A stretch of 64,000 bases of DNA from an uncultured Nitrospirales bacterium (GTDB lineage Bacteria > Nitrospirota > Nitrospiria > Nitrospirales > UBA8639): NCBI GenBank assembly GCA_951812745.1, contig OX638327.1:186001-250000 (forward strand), written 5' to 3'. The translations under genes were made by a program, and so were the position numbers. Of the stretch, positions 1 to 10,156 are shown in pieces. Within the stretch, counting starts at the first letter, position 1. Each line of letters starts with the position of its first letter. The notes beneath the pieces were generated by a model, which worked only from the letters and a program-made list of their open reading frames with translations, ran no database searches and was not told where the DNA came from.

Positions 1-1
1 G

Positions 2-1654
2 GCGCTGCTGGGGTTTCTTCTTTGCTTCCTCGGGGTAGCGCACGTTCATCACCGGTTGAAAAGTCGGCTGCGTCGACTCGAATTGTGGATTGAGATGCAG
101 GAAAGCAACCTGGCCCGTCTTCACGTGGCTTGGAACGGCATCCCGGAAACCACGATGAGCCTGCCCTCCGATCACCCGTACGGTGCGGATCTTGACCTTG
201 TCGGGCAGCATTCTTTGTTCCGGTTGTTGGACACGACGGTCTCACGAGAAGGGCAGGCCCTGCTGGTGTCTTGGCTGGCGCATCAACATCCGCTCTCTTG
301 CGACCAATGGAAGAGTCGCCAGAAACTCGTTCAGGCGCTTGCCCCATTGCCGGGTTTACGGAATCGCATTCAACTCGTGGCGAAATGCGTGAGTGCTAAA
401 CCGATCAATGCCGATCGCTTGGGCAGCCTGTTGGAGGCCCCTCTACCCGTGGCTCGGTTGGGTCCGTTGTTGCTGGCGGCGAGTGGCCTGGCCGGCCTCA
501 ACATTGTCCTGTTTGGTTTCTGGTTCGTTGGAGGAGGGCCCGGATATTGGATCGTTTCCTTTCTGGCCTACGCGCTGGTGATGCTCCTCGCTGGTGGGCG
601 ATTGAGCCACGTGTTTGAACGGACCCTCGATCTGCATCTGGAGTTGGACAAGTTCGCCGCGGTCATCGGCCTTTTCGAGAAGCGGTCGTTTCGACGGTTA
701 CCCGCGATTCAAGCCGTGATCGATCCATGGCAAGCCGGACAACCTTCGGCCGCCATCAAACAACTGGCCAGAATCTGCAGCGGGCTCAGTCTCAAAGCGC
801 ATCCACTCCTCCATATTGCGGTGCACGTCGTGGTCCCATGGGATCTGGTGTGGACGTGGTTTTTGCAGAGAGTCTGCCGCCGGCTGCGACCCGTGCTGCC
901 GGATTGGATAGAACGGTTGTCGACCATTGACGCGGCCATGGCTCTGGCCACGTTTGCCTACTTGAATCCATCCTACGCGTGGCCGCGAAGAAAACCGGAG
1001 GGAGCCGATATCGGCATTTCCGGGACGGCTATCGGTCATCCCCTGATTGCTCATCAACAACGGATCAACAATGATCTGACACTCGAAGGGTTGGGCCGGG
1101 TTTTGCTGGTCACCGGCTCCAACATGTCCGGAAAAAGTACGTTCTTACGAACGGTGGGAATCAACGTGTGCCTGGCGCAGGCCGGGGGACCGGTGTGTGC
1201 CGACTCCTGGGACTGGTCGTGGTTGCGGATACAGACTTGTATTCGAGTCGGAGATGTCCTGGAAGAAGGCTTGTCGTATTTTTACGTAGAAGTCAAACGT
1301 CTGAAAACCCTGTTGGTGGCGATGGGCGATCATCGGGAACCTCCGGTGTTGTTTCTCATCGATGAAATTTTCAAAGGAACGAATAATCGGGAACGATTGT
1401 TGGGAAGCGAAGCGTTTATTCGTGAACTGACTGCCGGACGGGGATTGGGCCTCGTCACCACACACGACCTGGAGTTGGCTAAGCTGGAACAAGAATTGCC
1501 CGGCCTCGCCAATGTTCATTTTCAGGAAACGGTCGGCGACAAGGAATTGACGTTCGACTATCGGCTCCGTCCCGGGCCATGCTCCACCACCAACGCGCTC
1601 CGCATTATGGCCATGGAAGGATTGCCGGTTCCCGAAACAACGTCCGGCTCATGA
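2..1654 (+). CDS. MutS-like ATPase with membrane segments (5' end outside window)
   Basis: C-terminal ATPase domain of the MutS family. The Walker A loop TGSNMSGKST lies near residue 353 (counted from the TTG at 56) and a Walker B LFLIDEIFKGTNNRER near residue 433. The mismatch-binding and connector domains of canonical MutS are absent. Instead the N-terminal half has hydrophobic stretches (about residues 138-185) that look like membrane helices. The frame stays open to base 2 and encodes another hydrophobic stretch (ALLGFLLCFLGVA), so the gene probably starts upstream of the window. Family knowledge: such MutS-V-domain proteins with N-terminal helices are a branch distinct from MutS and MutS2, of unknown role. 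A mismatch-repair function should not be assumed. It converges on the zinc-ribbon gene at 1672. Confidence 0.8.
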   Translation, partial: ALLGFLLCFLGVAHVHHRLKSRLRRLELWIEMQESNLARLHVAWNGIPETTMSLPSDHPYGADLDLVGQHSLFRLLDTTVSREGQALLVSWLAHQHPLSCDQWKSRQKLVQALAPLPGLRNRIQLVAKCVSAKPINADRLGSLLEAPLPVARLGPLLLAASGLAGLNIVLFGFWFVGGGPGYWIVSFLAYALVMLLAGGRLSHVFERTLDLHLELDKFAAVIGLFEKRSFRRLPAIQAVIDPWQAGQPSAAIKQLARICSGLSLKAHPLLHIAVHVVVPWDLVWTWFLQRVCRRLRPVLPDWIERLSTIDAAMALATFAYLNPSYAWPRRKPEGADIGISGTAIGHPLIAHQQRINNDLTLEGLGRVLLVTGSNMSGKSTFLRTVGINVCLAQAGGPVCADSWDWSWLRIQTCIRVGDVLEEGLSYFYVEVKRLKTLLVAMGDHREPPVLFLIDEIFKGTNNRERLLGSEAFIRELTAGRGLGLVTTHDLELAKLEQELPGLANVHFQETVGDKELTFDYRLRPGPCSTTNALRIMAMEGLPVPETTSGS

Positions 1655-1671
1655 GGAGATTTCCTGAACAG

Positions 1672-1953
1672 TCAGGGAATGATTAACGTGGGGGCTTGTT
1701 GGTCCTGGTCGATCTTTTCGCCGGTCGAGGTCCCGCAGTAGGAACATACGTATTCATATTTGTTGCCTGACGGCAGGACGAGCAACAGCCGTTCGCGTGC
1801 CGGTGTCGCCTCTCTGCAATTCGGACAAAACAGAAGGGTCGCATTCAGCGAACGAAATTGGGCGTTAGGGTCAGCCTGGGGAGGACCGGGTTTGGTGCGC
1901 CTGCCCGGACGTTGGGACCCGAACGAGCGAGGATCGAACGGAATGCGTGCCAT
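1672..1953 (-). CDS. small zinc-ribbon protein
   Basis: A 93-residue protein with two CxxC knuckles, CPNC near residue 43 and CSYC near residue 70. They are separated by a short beta-rich stretch, the layout of a treble-clef/zinc-ribbon fold. The N-terminus is basic and proline-rich. No enzymatic signature is visible. It lies 18 nt from the convergent MutS-like gene and about 100 nt beyond the end of the lhr gene, on the same strand as lhr. Function unknown; nucleic-acid or protein binding is a guess from the fold. Confidence 0.6.
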   Translation of the reverse strand: MARIPFDPRSFGSQRPGRRTKPGPPQADPNAQFRSLNATLLFCPNCREATPARERLLLVLPSGNKYEYVCSYCGTSTGEKIDQDQQAPTLIIP

Positions 1954-2050
1954 GGCCGGATCTTATCGTGAGAGCATCCCGTGGTCAAGAGAAGAGCGAT
2001 GGTGAGGCTGGCTCTCCAAAGGCAACCCCGAGAGGTCGGGAGGTGACGAC

Positions 2051-5000
2051 TCATGCAGAGACGTTGGAGAGAGGCTCGGAGGCTATCGGGGTCCCGTTGC
2101 GGTAGATGACGCATCGTGAGGGAAGGGCAGGGATTCGGTCGCCCGGGAGAATGATGCCGACGAGGTTTAAAGGATCGGATCCGGAGAGGCGAATTTCCTG
2201 GGCTCCGGCTTGCGCGTCGTTGCGCACGGCCCGAAGGGCTTCCACGGCTTCCGGCAGTCCGAATTGTTCGCCTGTCATGCCTGAGACAAAATGCCCGCCG
2301 CGAATTTCTCCGCGCAACTCCAGCCGTCGATAGATCATCAACAAATCGCGCCATGCGACGGCCAGGGATTCTCGCTTCAGCAAATCGCGGAAGACGATTC
2401 CATACCGGCGTAATAATTGACGGGCCCAAGCTTCGGTGGGGTTGCAGGCCGGTTTTGCCTGCCCGTCCGGGTCATCCGTGCCGGTTGCAAGCAATGACCA
2501 TCGCCCGATCGTATGTCGTGGCCGTCGCTTCTGGTGGCGTCCAATCCCTCGACGGCGTTTGGGATCGAGCAAGGCGCGGAGATTGTCGAATCCATCGGCG
2601 GTGACCAGCCCGACGCTTGCCAGTTCCCACAATCCCTGTTCCACTTCTGCCTGAAGTTGGTGTGTATCGCGCGTGACGTCGGCAAAAAAACTTGCGCCCC
2701 GTTGTGAGAGATAGTGATACACGGTCCCGGCGACGGCAGTCAGTTGCTCCGGAAGCCACGCGTGCGGGCCCCGAGGTTCTTTACGAGCCAGGGACAGCAA
2801 CCATTCCGCATCGTGACGAGGAAAGAGACTGATTGGGGCAAGGCTGGTGGGGATCACCCGTTTTTTCTGTTTGGCACTGGCGAGGTCATGGTCCAAGGTG
2901 GGTGGGGTCAACCGTCCCCACGTGATGATTCCGCGTAAACAAAGGTAATCCAACGTGTCCGGCCTGTAATCGGCCATGCGGCTGCGGAGTACGTGGGGTT
3001 CCCAGGCGGAAGCCGCGGCTTCAAAGCCCGCCAGTTGTTCGAGGACGGTCTGGAGCCCGAGTTCGCCATGCAGCCTGGCGGTGGGAGCGACGTGCTGCCA
3101 TCGGAACAAAAAGCGCATAAAATCTGAAGCGGAAACGGTTTGAACCTCTCGACGAAGCGTGAGGACGGTCCGGTGATGAATGCGAGACAGCAAACGACGG
3201 TCACACCATTCGATTTCGGGTTTCGAGTCAGGCTCTTGATCGGAGTCCCGCAAGGGGAGATGAGGCTCTGTTTCAAGCCCGGAAGCCGATGAAGGGACGT
3301 CACGCACTCGAGGGCGAAACGTTCCCTGAAGGACTTGGCCTTGTGCTTCGAGTTGTTCGAGCGCGGTCTGTGTGGCCGCAACGGGCCATCGAAGGGTTGC
3401 TGCCAACTCCCGTGCCGTGGTGGGGCCGATGACTTCCATCCAACTTCGCACGATCGTGGTTCGTGCTTCCTGCTCATCGCCTGAGAAGATGGGTGAAGAC
3501 CTGCTTTCACACCGGTGGACATCCGGGTGTGTGGCCAGGTCAGGCAGGATTGTGACCAGGAGGGAAAGATGATCGGGCGTGGTCCATATGGAGACTGTCG
3601 AATCCCGCGTGGGGTCCGTGTGGGAAAGAACAAGGGCTCGCCCTGAATCGAGCAGGTCCGGCAGAAAGGCGCCCCATTCTGCAGCACGATCTTCCGGGAC
3701 CCACGTCAGGAGATGGAGGACTTCCTGTAATTCATCGGCATCCCGAACTTGTGGCCAAGCCTCTCGGCAAACCGACGCAATCACGTCGGCATCCAGCGCG
3801 CCCATTGTTGCGGCTTCCTCGGGAGGTAGCATGTGTCGCATGCTTACGGCTCGTGAGCGTCGCTCTTCGAGCGGGGCGTCATCCAGAAATCCGTAAGGGT
3901 TCGCGTTCAGGATTTCATGAGAAAAAGGAGACGGCGTCGGAGACTCGACGGACAGGCAATGAACGTCGCCACGTTCAATGCGTTGCAGGAGGGTCGTCAG
4001 TCCTTCGATATCCATGGCGTCCTCAAGACAATCCCGTAGTGTTTCCTGCACTAAGGGATGAGCGGGCACTTCGATGTTGCCGGGGGGGCGATTATCTTGA
4101 CAGGCCGTGGCCATGGGAAACACGGCTGTCAGGAGGTCTTCGGCCCGCATGCGCTGCAAATGGAGGGGAACCCGTCTGCCGTTACGAAAACGCAGCACGG
4201 CCAAGGCGCGTGAGACGTTCCAGCGCCAGCGGGCCATGAACATGGGGGATTGCAGGACGGCTTGCGTGAGCACCTCTTTGACGTTGGAGGACCGGAGGAG
4301 GGCCCACACGGTTTCCAGCGGAAAGCTGTGCCGTTCGCCCAATGACAGCACCAGCCCTTCGTCAGTGGCAGCCGCTTGCAGTTCAAAGTCGAAACTGACG
4401 CAAAATCGCTTTCGTAAGGCGAGCCCCCAGGCCCGATTGATGCGCCCGCCGTATGGCGAATGAATCACCAGTTGCATACCGCCGGCTTCATCAAAGAAGC
4501 GTTCGGCGATAACGGTCCGTTGCGTGGGAACGGCACCCAGCATTCTCAACCCGGATTGATGGTAAGCGAGAATTTGTTCGGCCGCGCGTTGGCCGGTCCC
4601 GCATTCCGATGCGAGCCAGCGCAGGATATGATCGTGCGGGTCGTGTCCTGACGGCGCCGGCAACGCGCGTGGGCGTGGCGTGAGTCCATTCACGATGGCT
4701 TGTCGTAACTCCGCCACTTCCTGGGAAAGCTCAAAGGTTCGTGAAGGAGCTTCCCCACGCCAGAAGGGGATGGTAGGAGGGGCACCTTGCGCGTCTTCCA
4801 CTCGCATCACGCCGGTCTCGACTGCACGGATCCGCCACGAAGTATTGCCCAACAGAATAATGTCGCCGGCAAGACTTTCCACGGCAAAGTCTTCATCCAC
4901 CGATCCGACCGTGTTGCCTTGGGGCTCGGCAATGACGGCATAGGTCGCGGTGTCCGGGATGGCCCCACCGGACGTAATTGCCGCCAGGCGCGCTCCTCTT

Positions 5001-6508
5001 CGAGCGCGCAATCGATTCTGAGCGCGGTCGTGAAAGAGGAATGCCTGTTGTTTGCCGCGATTTGGGACCCAGCCATGGGTCACCAGGGTGACGACTTCGT
5101 CGAATGCTCTTCGGGTCAGGTGCCGATAAGGATAGGCTTGAGTGTATCGTTGATAGAGCGAATCCACGGGCCACTCTTGAGCCGAGACTTCCGCGACCAA
5201 TTGTTGGGCCAGGATATCTTTGGGGTCTTGCGGAACGAGAATGTGATCCAGGTTGCCGCGATGAATCGCTCGAATGAGCGCGGCGCATTCCACAAGCTCG
5301 TCACGGGTCGTACACAATAGTCGACCTTTTGGAATCGCGCCCACCCAGTGGCCTGCCCGGCCGACTCGCTGCAGGCAGGTGGCAATGGCGCGCGGAGAAC
5401 CCACTTGGCACACGAGATCGACAAAACCGATGTCGATACCCAGTTCCAGGGACGCCGTCGCAATCACAACGCGAGTTTGCCCTTTTTTCAGGCGTTCTTC
5501 CGCCCACAACCGCATCTTGCGCGATAGACTGCCGTGGTGTGCGGCCACGAGGTCCTCGCCCAATCGTTCGGTCAGGTGATGGGCGATGCGTTCCGCCAAT
5601 CGCCTGGTGTTGACGAACACCAGGGTGGAGCGATGCGCCAAGATCAATTCAGTGAGACGATCATAGACGTCCGCCCAAATGGCATTGGTCGCGATCGCGC
5701 CGAGTTCATCCCGGGGTGTTTCAATGGCCAGATCCATTTCCCGGCGCTGTCCCATGTCAACAAGATGACAGGGAGTCGGCGTCCAGACGGGTGCCTGGTC
5801 TTCCGACACGTGACTGGCGCCGCCTGTCAGGAACCGGGCAATGGCTTCCAACGGTTTTTGCGTGGCGGAAAGCCCGATGCGATTCGGTTTGGTGTGCGTG
5901 ATGGCATCCAGGCGCTCCAGTGAGAGCGCCACGTGCGACCCGCGTTTGTTACCGGCCAGGGCGTGAATCTCATCGACGATGACCGTGCGGACGGTGCGCA
6001 GGATTTCCCGGCTCTTGCGCGCCGTCAGCAAGAGGAACAGGGATTCAGGCGTCGTGATGAGAATATGGGGTGGGCGGCGAAGCATATCCTGTCGAGTTTT
6101 TGCGGGCGTGTCACCCGTGCGGACTTCGACTCGTATCTCCGGAAGGAGAAGACCGGCTGCCAACGCGTTTCCCGAAATTTCACGCAAGGGCCGCCGGAGA
6201 TTCTTCTGGATGTCGTTGCTCAGGGCCTTGAGCGGCGACACGTAGAGAATCTGAGTGTGGTCGGCCAGATCGCTGGCGAGCGCCTGTTGGAATAAGGAAT
6301 CAAGCGACGCCAAAAAGGCGGCCAAGGTTTTGCCCGACCCCGTGGGGGCGGCAATGAGCGCGTGTTCACCGGAACACAGGGCAGGCCAACTGGCCGTTTG
6401 GACGTCGGTGGGCTCGCCGATGGAATCACGGAACCAGCGGGCAATGATGGGATGGAAAGACGCAAGCGATGCGCTGGCAGGATCAGGAGGGGTGCGTCGT
6501 GAATCCAT
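2051..6508 (-). CDS. lhr: Lhr-family ATP-dependent DNA helicase
   Basis: A 1485-residue superfamily 2 helicase. Visible motifs: Walker A APTGSGKT (residues 54-61), DEIH box (179-182), SAT motif III (214-216), and the C-terminal RecA-lobe motifs TASLELGIDIG and QRVGRAGH. The long remainder matches Lhr: a winged-helix/Lhr-core region followed by a large C-terminal extension, which puts it in the long Lhr class (about 1400-1500 residues). Family knowledge: Lhr proteins are 3'-5' ssDNA translocases linked to DNA repair. The start is the ATG at 6508 (MDSRRTPPD). It stands alone, with no partner nuclease next to it. Confidence 0.9.
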   Translation of the reverse strand: MDSRRTPPDPASASLASFHPIIARWFRDSIGEPTDVQTASWPALCSGEHALIAAPTGSGKTLAAFLASLDSLFQQALASDLADHTQILYVSPLKALSNDIQKNLRRPLREISGNALAAGLLLPEIRVEVRTGDTPAKTRQDMLRRPPHILITTPESLFLLLTARKSREILRTVRTVIVDEIHALAGNKRGSHVALSLERLDAITHTKPNRIGLSATQKPLEAIARFLTGGASHVSEDQAPVWTPTPCHLVDMGQRREMDLAIETPRDELGAIATNAIWADVYDRLTELILAHRSTLVFVNTRRLAERIAHHLTERLGEDLVAAHHGSLSRKMRLWAEERLKKGQTRVVIATASLELGIDIGFVDLVCQVGSPRAIATCLQRVGRAGHWVGAIPKGRLLCTTRDELVECAALIRAIHRGNLDHILVPQDPKDILAQQLVAEVSAQEWPVDSLYQRYTQAYPYRHLTRRAFDEVVTLVTHGWVPNRGKQQAFLFHDRAQNRLRARRGARLAAITSGGAIPDTATYAVIAEPQGNTVGSVDEDFAVESLAGDIILLGNTSWRIRAVETGVMRVEDAQGAPPTIPFWRGEAPSRTFELSQEVAELRQAIVNGLTPRPRALPAPSGHDPHDHILRWLASECGTGQRAAEQILAYHQSGLRMLGAVPTQRTVIAERFFDEAGGMQLVIHSPYGGRINRAWGLALRKRFCVSFDFELQAAATDEGLVLSLGERHSFPLETVWALLRSSNVKEVLTQAVLQSPMFMARWRWNVSRALAVLRFRNGRRVPLHLQRMRAEDLLTAVFPMATACQDNRPPGNIEVPAHPLVQETLRDCLEDAMDIEGLTTLLQRIERGDVHCLSVESPTPSPFSHEILNANPYGFLDDAPLEERRSRAVSMRHMLPPEEAATMGALDADVIASVCREAWPQVRDADELQEVLHLLTWVPEDRAAEWGAFLPDLLDSGRALVLSHTDPTRDSTVSIWTTPDHLSLLVTILPDLATHPDVHRCESRSSPIFSGDEQEARTTIVRSWMEVIGPTTARELAATLRWPVAATQTALEQLEAQGQVLQGTFRPRVRDVPSSASGLETEPHLPLRDSDQEPDSKPEIEWCDRRLLSRIHHRTVLTLRREVQTVSASDFMRFLFRWQHVAPTARLHGELGLQTVLEQLAGFEAAASAWEPHVLRSRMADYRPDTLDYLCLRGIITWGRLTPPTLDHDLASAKQKKRVIPTSLAPISLFPRHDAEWLLSLARKEPRGPHAWLPEQLTAVAGTVYHYLSQRGASFFADVTRDTHQLQAEVEQGLWELASVGLVTADGFDNLRALLDPKRRRGIGRHQKRRPRHTIGRWSLLATGTDDPDGQAKPACNPTEAWARQLLRRYGIVFRDLLKRESLAVAWRDLLMIYRRLELRGEIRGGHFVSGMTGEQFGLPEAVEALRAVRNDAQAGAQEIRLSGSDPLNLVGIILPGDRIPALPSRCVIYRNGTPIASEPLSNVSA

Positions 6509-6539
6509 CGTATGGCTTCTTTTTCACCGTGCTTCTCGT

Positions 6540-7235
6540 CTACTCACGAGAATCGGAGCCCGACGTTGTGGCTCGAATGGCCTCCGCCTGGCGATCGACA
6601 ACCCGAGCTTCCTCATCACGATCAGCCTGGCGCAGGAACGACGCATAGCGTTCATAGAGGGGAATCAGGCTGGGATGGTCGGGGCCGAGGGACTCTTTGC
6701 CGATTTGAATGGCGCGAATAAAGTAGGGCTCCGCCCTATCGAACTTCTTTTGCACCTGCGTGACGAGTCCCAGGGTGAGCAGGGTCTGGATGAGATGGGG
6801 GTGTGCGTCTCCCAAGAAACGCTCACTGATGGAAAGCCCCCTTTGCCAAAGCGGCTCTGCCTTGTCAAACGCTTTTTGTGAAAAATATAAAGAGGCCAGA
6901 TTGTTTAATCCGACTACGACGTCAGGATGATCGGGGCCCTGTATGGATTCGATCGTCGTGAGCGCATGACGATAACGGAGTTCTGCTTGTTCGTACTCTC
7001 CCAACGCTTCATGGGTCGCGCCCAAATTGTTCAGCGTTGTCGCGATGCGCGGATCGGGTTCGGTTGTTCCTCCGAGGGCGTCCAGGGCCCGATAAAACAT
7101 CTCTTGGGCCATGGAAAAATTCCGTTCTTTATAGGCCAACATTCCGGCGGTGTTAAGTGTCTCCCATGATTCCGTTTCGGCTTTCACGGGGACTGCGGCC
7201 AGAATCAGTCCCAAAACCAGTATCACAGCATACAT
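6540..7235 (-). CDS. exported TPR-repeat protein
   Basis: A 231-residue protein. A hydrophobic N-terminal signal segment (VILVLGLILAAVPVKA) is followed by tandem tetratricopeptide repeats of the 42-residue kinesin-light-chain type. Repeated signatures include NNLGATHEALGEYEQAE, NNLASLYFSQKAFDKAE and TLGLVTQVQKKFDRAE. It is probably periplasmic and a protein-interaction scaffold; no partner can be named. It lies 31 nt upstream of lhr in the same direction and may be co-transcribed with it. Confidence 0.75.
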   Translation of the reverse strand: MYAVILVLGLILAAVPVKAETESWETLNTAGMLAYKERNFSMAQEMFYRALDALGGTTEPDPRIATTLNNLGATHEALGEYEQAELRYRHALTTIESIQGPDHPDVVVGLNNLASLYFSQKAFDKAEPLWQRGLSISERFLGDAHPHLIQTLLTLGLVTQVQKKFDRAEPYFIRAIQIGKESLGPDHPSLIPLYERYASFLRQADRDEEARVVDRQAEAIRATTSGSDSRE

Positions 7236-7376
7236 TGTTCATCCCGGGCTATATGGCGTAAGAGCGTGGAGCAATTCTTACCACATCCCCATGAAGAAGT
7301 TAAGCTCATGCACGCATGGATCAAGACGTGGTATTCTGGTCTTGACCGCATCGTGAACCGTGAACCATAGGAGGGT

Positions 7377-7946
7377 GTGATGAACGTGCCGGATCAGTCT
7401 CGAACGATTCATCTGAGTCTTCTGGTGTTGTGTCTCGGATGGTGTCTGACAGGAACCAGTGTGTCGGTTGCGGACGTAGGCGACGGTTCCCGCGCCGAGC
7501 ATCCCTTGGTGCGGGCCAAGGTGTATCTGGCTGCCGGGGATTACCGTCGTGCGGTCGAAGCCTGCCAGATGAACATCGATCAATCCCCATCCGTTGAAAG
7601 TTACGTGTATCTCATTTATGTGTATCATGCGCTGGACGGGTATCTGGAGTCGTTGGCGAAACGCGATGAGTGGGTCAAGGTGGGACAGTTGTCGCTGTCC
7701 ATGGTCAACCGCGGGACCATGGATCTTGTCGATCCTCCCGACATGCTGGCCAGGATGGCCAAAGAAATACTGCATGAGGGGATCCGGCAGCAATATGACG
7801 TGGTGGCCGGCATGGCCAACCGCCTCGATAAGACTCGTGCCGATGAATTATGGTTGGAAGTCCGGGCCTGGGAAAAGATCGACCCTGACAATTGGTGGGC
7901 CGGTGTGCCTGATCAATGGCGATGGGAAGACATTGCGACGCGATGA
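7377..7946 (+). CDS. predicted secreted protein of unknown function
   Basis: 189 residues with an N-terminal signal-like hydrophobic segment (LSLLVLCLGWCLTG). The mature part is helical and has a degenerate TPR-like opening (AKVYLAAGDYRRAVEACQMNID). The C-terminal part is rich in tryptophan (WWAGVPDQWRWED). I do not recognise a family. It is divergent from the TPR gene at 6540 and upstream of trxA. The start at 7377 could also be the second methionine at 7380. The upstream sequence contains GGAGGGTG, a plausible ribosome site. Confidence 0.55.
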   Translation: MMNVPDQSRTIHLSLLVLCLGWCLTGTSVSVADVGDGSRAEHPLVRAKVYLAAGDYRRAVEACQMNIDQSPSVESYVYLIYVYHALDGYLESLAKRDEWVKVGQLSLSMVNRGTMDLVDPPDMLARMAKEILHEGIRQQYDVVAGMANRLDKTRADELWLEVRAWEKIDPDNWWAGVPDQWRWEDIATR

Positions 7947-7957
7947 TCTCAGCCAAG

Positions 7958-7987
7958 TTGACACTCTTTCAATGGCCCGTTTAGGAT
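7958..7987 (+). promoter_or_regulatory. candidate sigma70 promoter for thioredoxin gene
   Basis: A perfect -35 hexamer TTGACA (7958-7963), an 18-nt spacer and a -10-like TAGGAT (7982-7987) lie just after the stop of the preceding gene and about 60 nt before the trxA start. Motif match only. Confidence 0.45.
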
Positions 7988-8045
7988 TCTTCTCACTATT
8001 TGGAGAAAGAGATCGTGTCGTCATATTTGAAAAAAGGAGGATGCC

Positions 8046-8393
8046 GTGTCCGAACTCGTGGCGCAAGCAACGGTTGACAATTGGGAAGCTCAAGTCGGTC
8101 AGACCGATGAATTGGTGATGGTTGATTTTTGGGCCGTTTGGTGTGGACCTTGTCAGATGGTGGCCCCGATCGTCGAAGAACTGGCCAAAGAATATGAAGG
8201 AAAATTAAAGGTCATGAAACTCAACACCGATGAAGCTCCCGAGATTGCCGGCAAGTTTCAAATTATGAGCATTCCCACGATTCTCTTTTTCAAGAACGGA
8301 CAACCGGTTGAAAAAATAGTGGGCGCAAGGCCCAAAAACCAGTTCAAACAAGTCATCGATTCGCTGCTCGCGCAACACTCCGCTCCTGCCTAG
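8046..8393 (+). CDS. trxA: thioredoxin
   Basis: 115 residues with the classic active site WCGPC near residue 35 and the conserved cis-proline loop SIPT near residue 79. Length and layout match the cytosolic thioredoxin used for disulfide reduction. The GTG start at 8046 is supported by a strong ribosome site AAAAAGGAGG ending about 6 nt upstream. An ATG at 8041 is in another frame. A thioredoxin reductase gene (trxB) is also in this window at 39.8-40.8 kb. recN follows in the same direction after 17 nt. Confidence 0.95.
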   Translation: MSELVAQATVDNWEAQVGQTDELVMVDFWAVWCGPCQMVAPIVEELAKEYEGKLKVMKLNTDEAPEIAGKFQIMSIPTILFFKNGQPVEKIVGARPKNQFKQVIDSLLAQHSAPA

Positions 8394-8410
8394 GGTGGTG
8401 AGTATGCGCC

Positions 8411-10093
8411 GTGATTATGCTCACTGAGCTGCGCATTTCCCATTTTGCCCTCATCGACTGCCTCGAACTTGAGTTCTTGCCGGGCTTCCAGGTGTTTACG
8501 GGAGAAACCGGAGCCGGAAAGTCTCTGCTCGTTGATGCCCTGATTCTGTTGCTGGGTGGACGCGCTTCCGGCGAACATATTAGAAGCGGGGCAAAGGAAG
8601 CCACGTTGGAAGCGGTGTTCTCCTTATCAGGGCGCCCGCCGATTCTGGAAAAATTGAAGGAATGGGACCTGCTGCCGGAAGGTACGCAGGATCTGCTGCT
8701 TCGCCGCGTCCTCTCCCGGGAAGGACGGAGCCGGATGTACGTGAATGGAAGGCTTGTTCCCTTGCATCAGATGGTGGAACTGGGCGGCTGGTTGGTTGAC
8801 ATTCACGGGCAACACGAACAGCAATCGCTGCTCTCATCAAAAGTACAACTGGATATTCTGGATGCATTCGGAGGCCTGCCGGCGTTACGCGATAAGTACG
8901 CCACGCACTATCATCAATGGCAAGATCTTGTTCGTGCCGTAGCCGACGTCACACAACGGTCGAAGGAGCGGCAGGAACGCGAAGAGTTTTTGCGTTTTCA
9001 ATGTGAGGAATTGAGCAAGGCTCAATTGGTCTCCGGAGAAGATGACGCCCTCATGCGGGAACACCGGAAACTGCAGAATAGTGGCCGGCTGTTGGAAATC
9101 GTCAACCAAGCCTATGACCTGTTGTATCGCAATCAGGGGGCGATCCTGTCCCAATTGACGGAAGTCAGGAAACTGGTGCATGAGCTGGGCACAATCGATG
9201 AAAACGTTCGAAATTGGAATGAAGCGACCGACGGCGCCACCGCTCAGGTTGAAGAATTGGTGTGGGCCACTCGAAATTATAAAGACGGGTTTGATCACGA
9301 CCCATCCAGACTCGCGCAGATCGACGAACGGTTGGCATTGCTGCAACGGTTGAAAAAGAAATACCGCGAGTCGCTGGAAGACTTGCTCGCCCGCCAAACC
9401 CGGCTGCAATCAGAATTGGAAGAATTGTCGAACATCGAAGAACGCACCCAGAATCTTCAGCAGCAGGTCTCGCAAGCCCGTCAAGACACGTGGGCCGCGG
9501 GACGGCAGTTGTCCGAATCCCGCCAGGCCGTAGCCAAGAAACTTGAAAAACAAATCACGGCCGAGTTGGCCCAATTGAAGATGGACAAGTCGCGCTTCCA
9601 CGTCACGATCACGACGGCCGCTCAAGAGGAACAGGCCGGACCGAACGGCCTCGATCAGGTCGAGTTCACGTTTTGTGCAAATCCGGGAGAAAGCCTGCAA
9701 CCGTTGTCGCGGGTGGCATCAGGCGGGGAACTCTCCAGGCTGATGTTGGCGATGAAGACGGTGTTGGCGAGTGTGGATCAGGTGCCGGTGTTGATTTTCG
9801 ACGAAGTGGACGCGGGAATCGGAGGCAACGTGGCCGCGACCATGGGGCAACGTCTCAAAACCCTGGGAGACACACATCAGGTGATGTGCATCACGCATCT
9901 GCCGCAGATTGCAGCTCAGGCCCACCACCATTATCTGGTCAAAAAAGAAAGCGTGAACAAGCGAACCGTTGCGATGGCCTCACGTCTCCACGCCGAGGAT
10001 CGAGAAGAAGAAATTGCGCGAATGTTGGGAGGAACGACGATTACGGAAACGGTCAGGAAGGCTGCCGGAGAAATGCTCAACGCGACGAACTGA
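8411..10093 (+). CDS. recN: DNA repair protein RecN
   Basis: A 560-residue SMC-like ATPase. An N-terminal Walker A loop TGETGAGKS (about residues 32-40) is followed by a central coiled coil with ERQEREEFLRF and heptad-like stretches. The C-terminal signature SGGELSRLMLAMK is followed by the Walker B IFDEVDAGIGG and the CITHLPQIAA motif typical of RecN. Family knowledge: RecN acts early in double-strand-break repair by bridging DNA. The GTG at 8411 is followed by an ATG two codons later (8417), so the start is uncertain by two residues. It follows trxA closely and may be co-transcribed. Confidence 0.95.
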   Translation: MIMLTELRISHFALIDCLELEFLPGFQVFTGETGAGKSLLVDALILLLGGRASGEHIRSGAKEATLEAVFSLSGRPPILEKLKEWDLLPEGTQDLLLRRVLSREGRSRMYVNGRLVPLHQMVELGGWLVDIHGQHEQQSLLSSKVQLDILDAFGGLPALRDKYATHYHQWQDLVRAVADVTQRSKERQEREEFLRFQCEELSKAQLVSGEDDALMREHRKLQNSGRLLEIVNQAYDLLYRNQGAILSQLTEVRKLVHELGTIDENVRNWNEATDGATAQVEELVWATRNYKDGFDHDPSRLAQIDERLALLQRLKKKYRESLEDLLARQTRLQSELEELSNIEERTQNLQQQVSQARQDTWAAGRQLSESRQAVAKKLEKQITAELAQLKMDKSRFHVTITTAAQEEQAGPNGLDQVEFTFCANPGESLQPLSRVASGGELSRLMLAMKTVLASVDQVPVLIFDEVDAGIGGNVAATMGQRLKTLGDTHQVMCITHLPQIAAQAHHHYLVKKESVNKRTVAMASRLHAEDREEEIARMLGGTTITETVRKAAGEMLNATN

Positions 10094-10156
10094 GAACCTT
10101 CGTTGGGCAGCCAAACATTTTCCCAATCAGTCCTCTTTCCTTCAATTCCTTTTTTC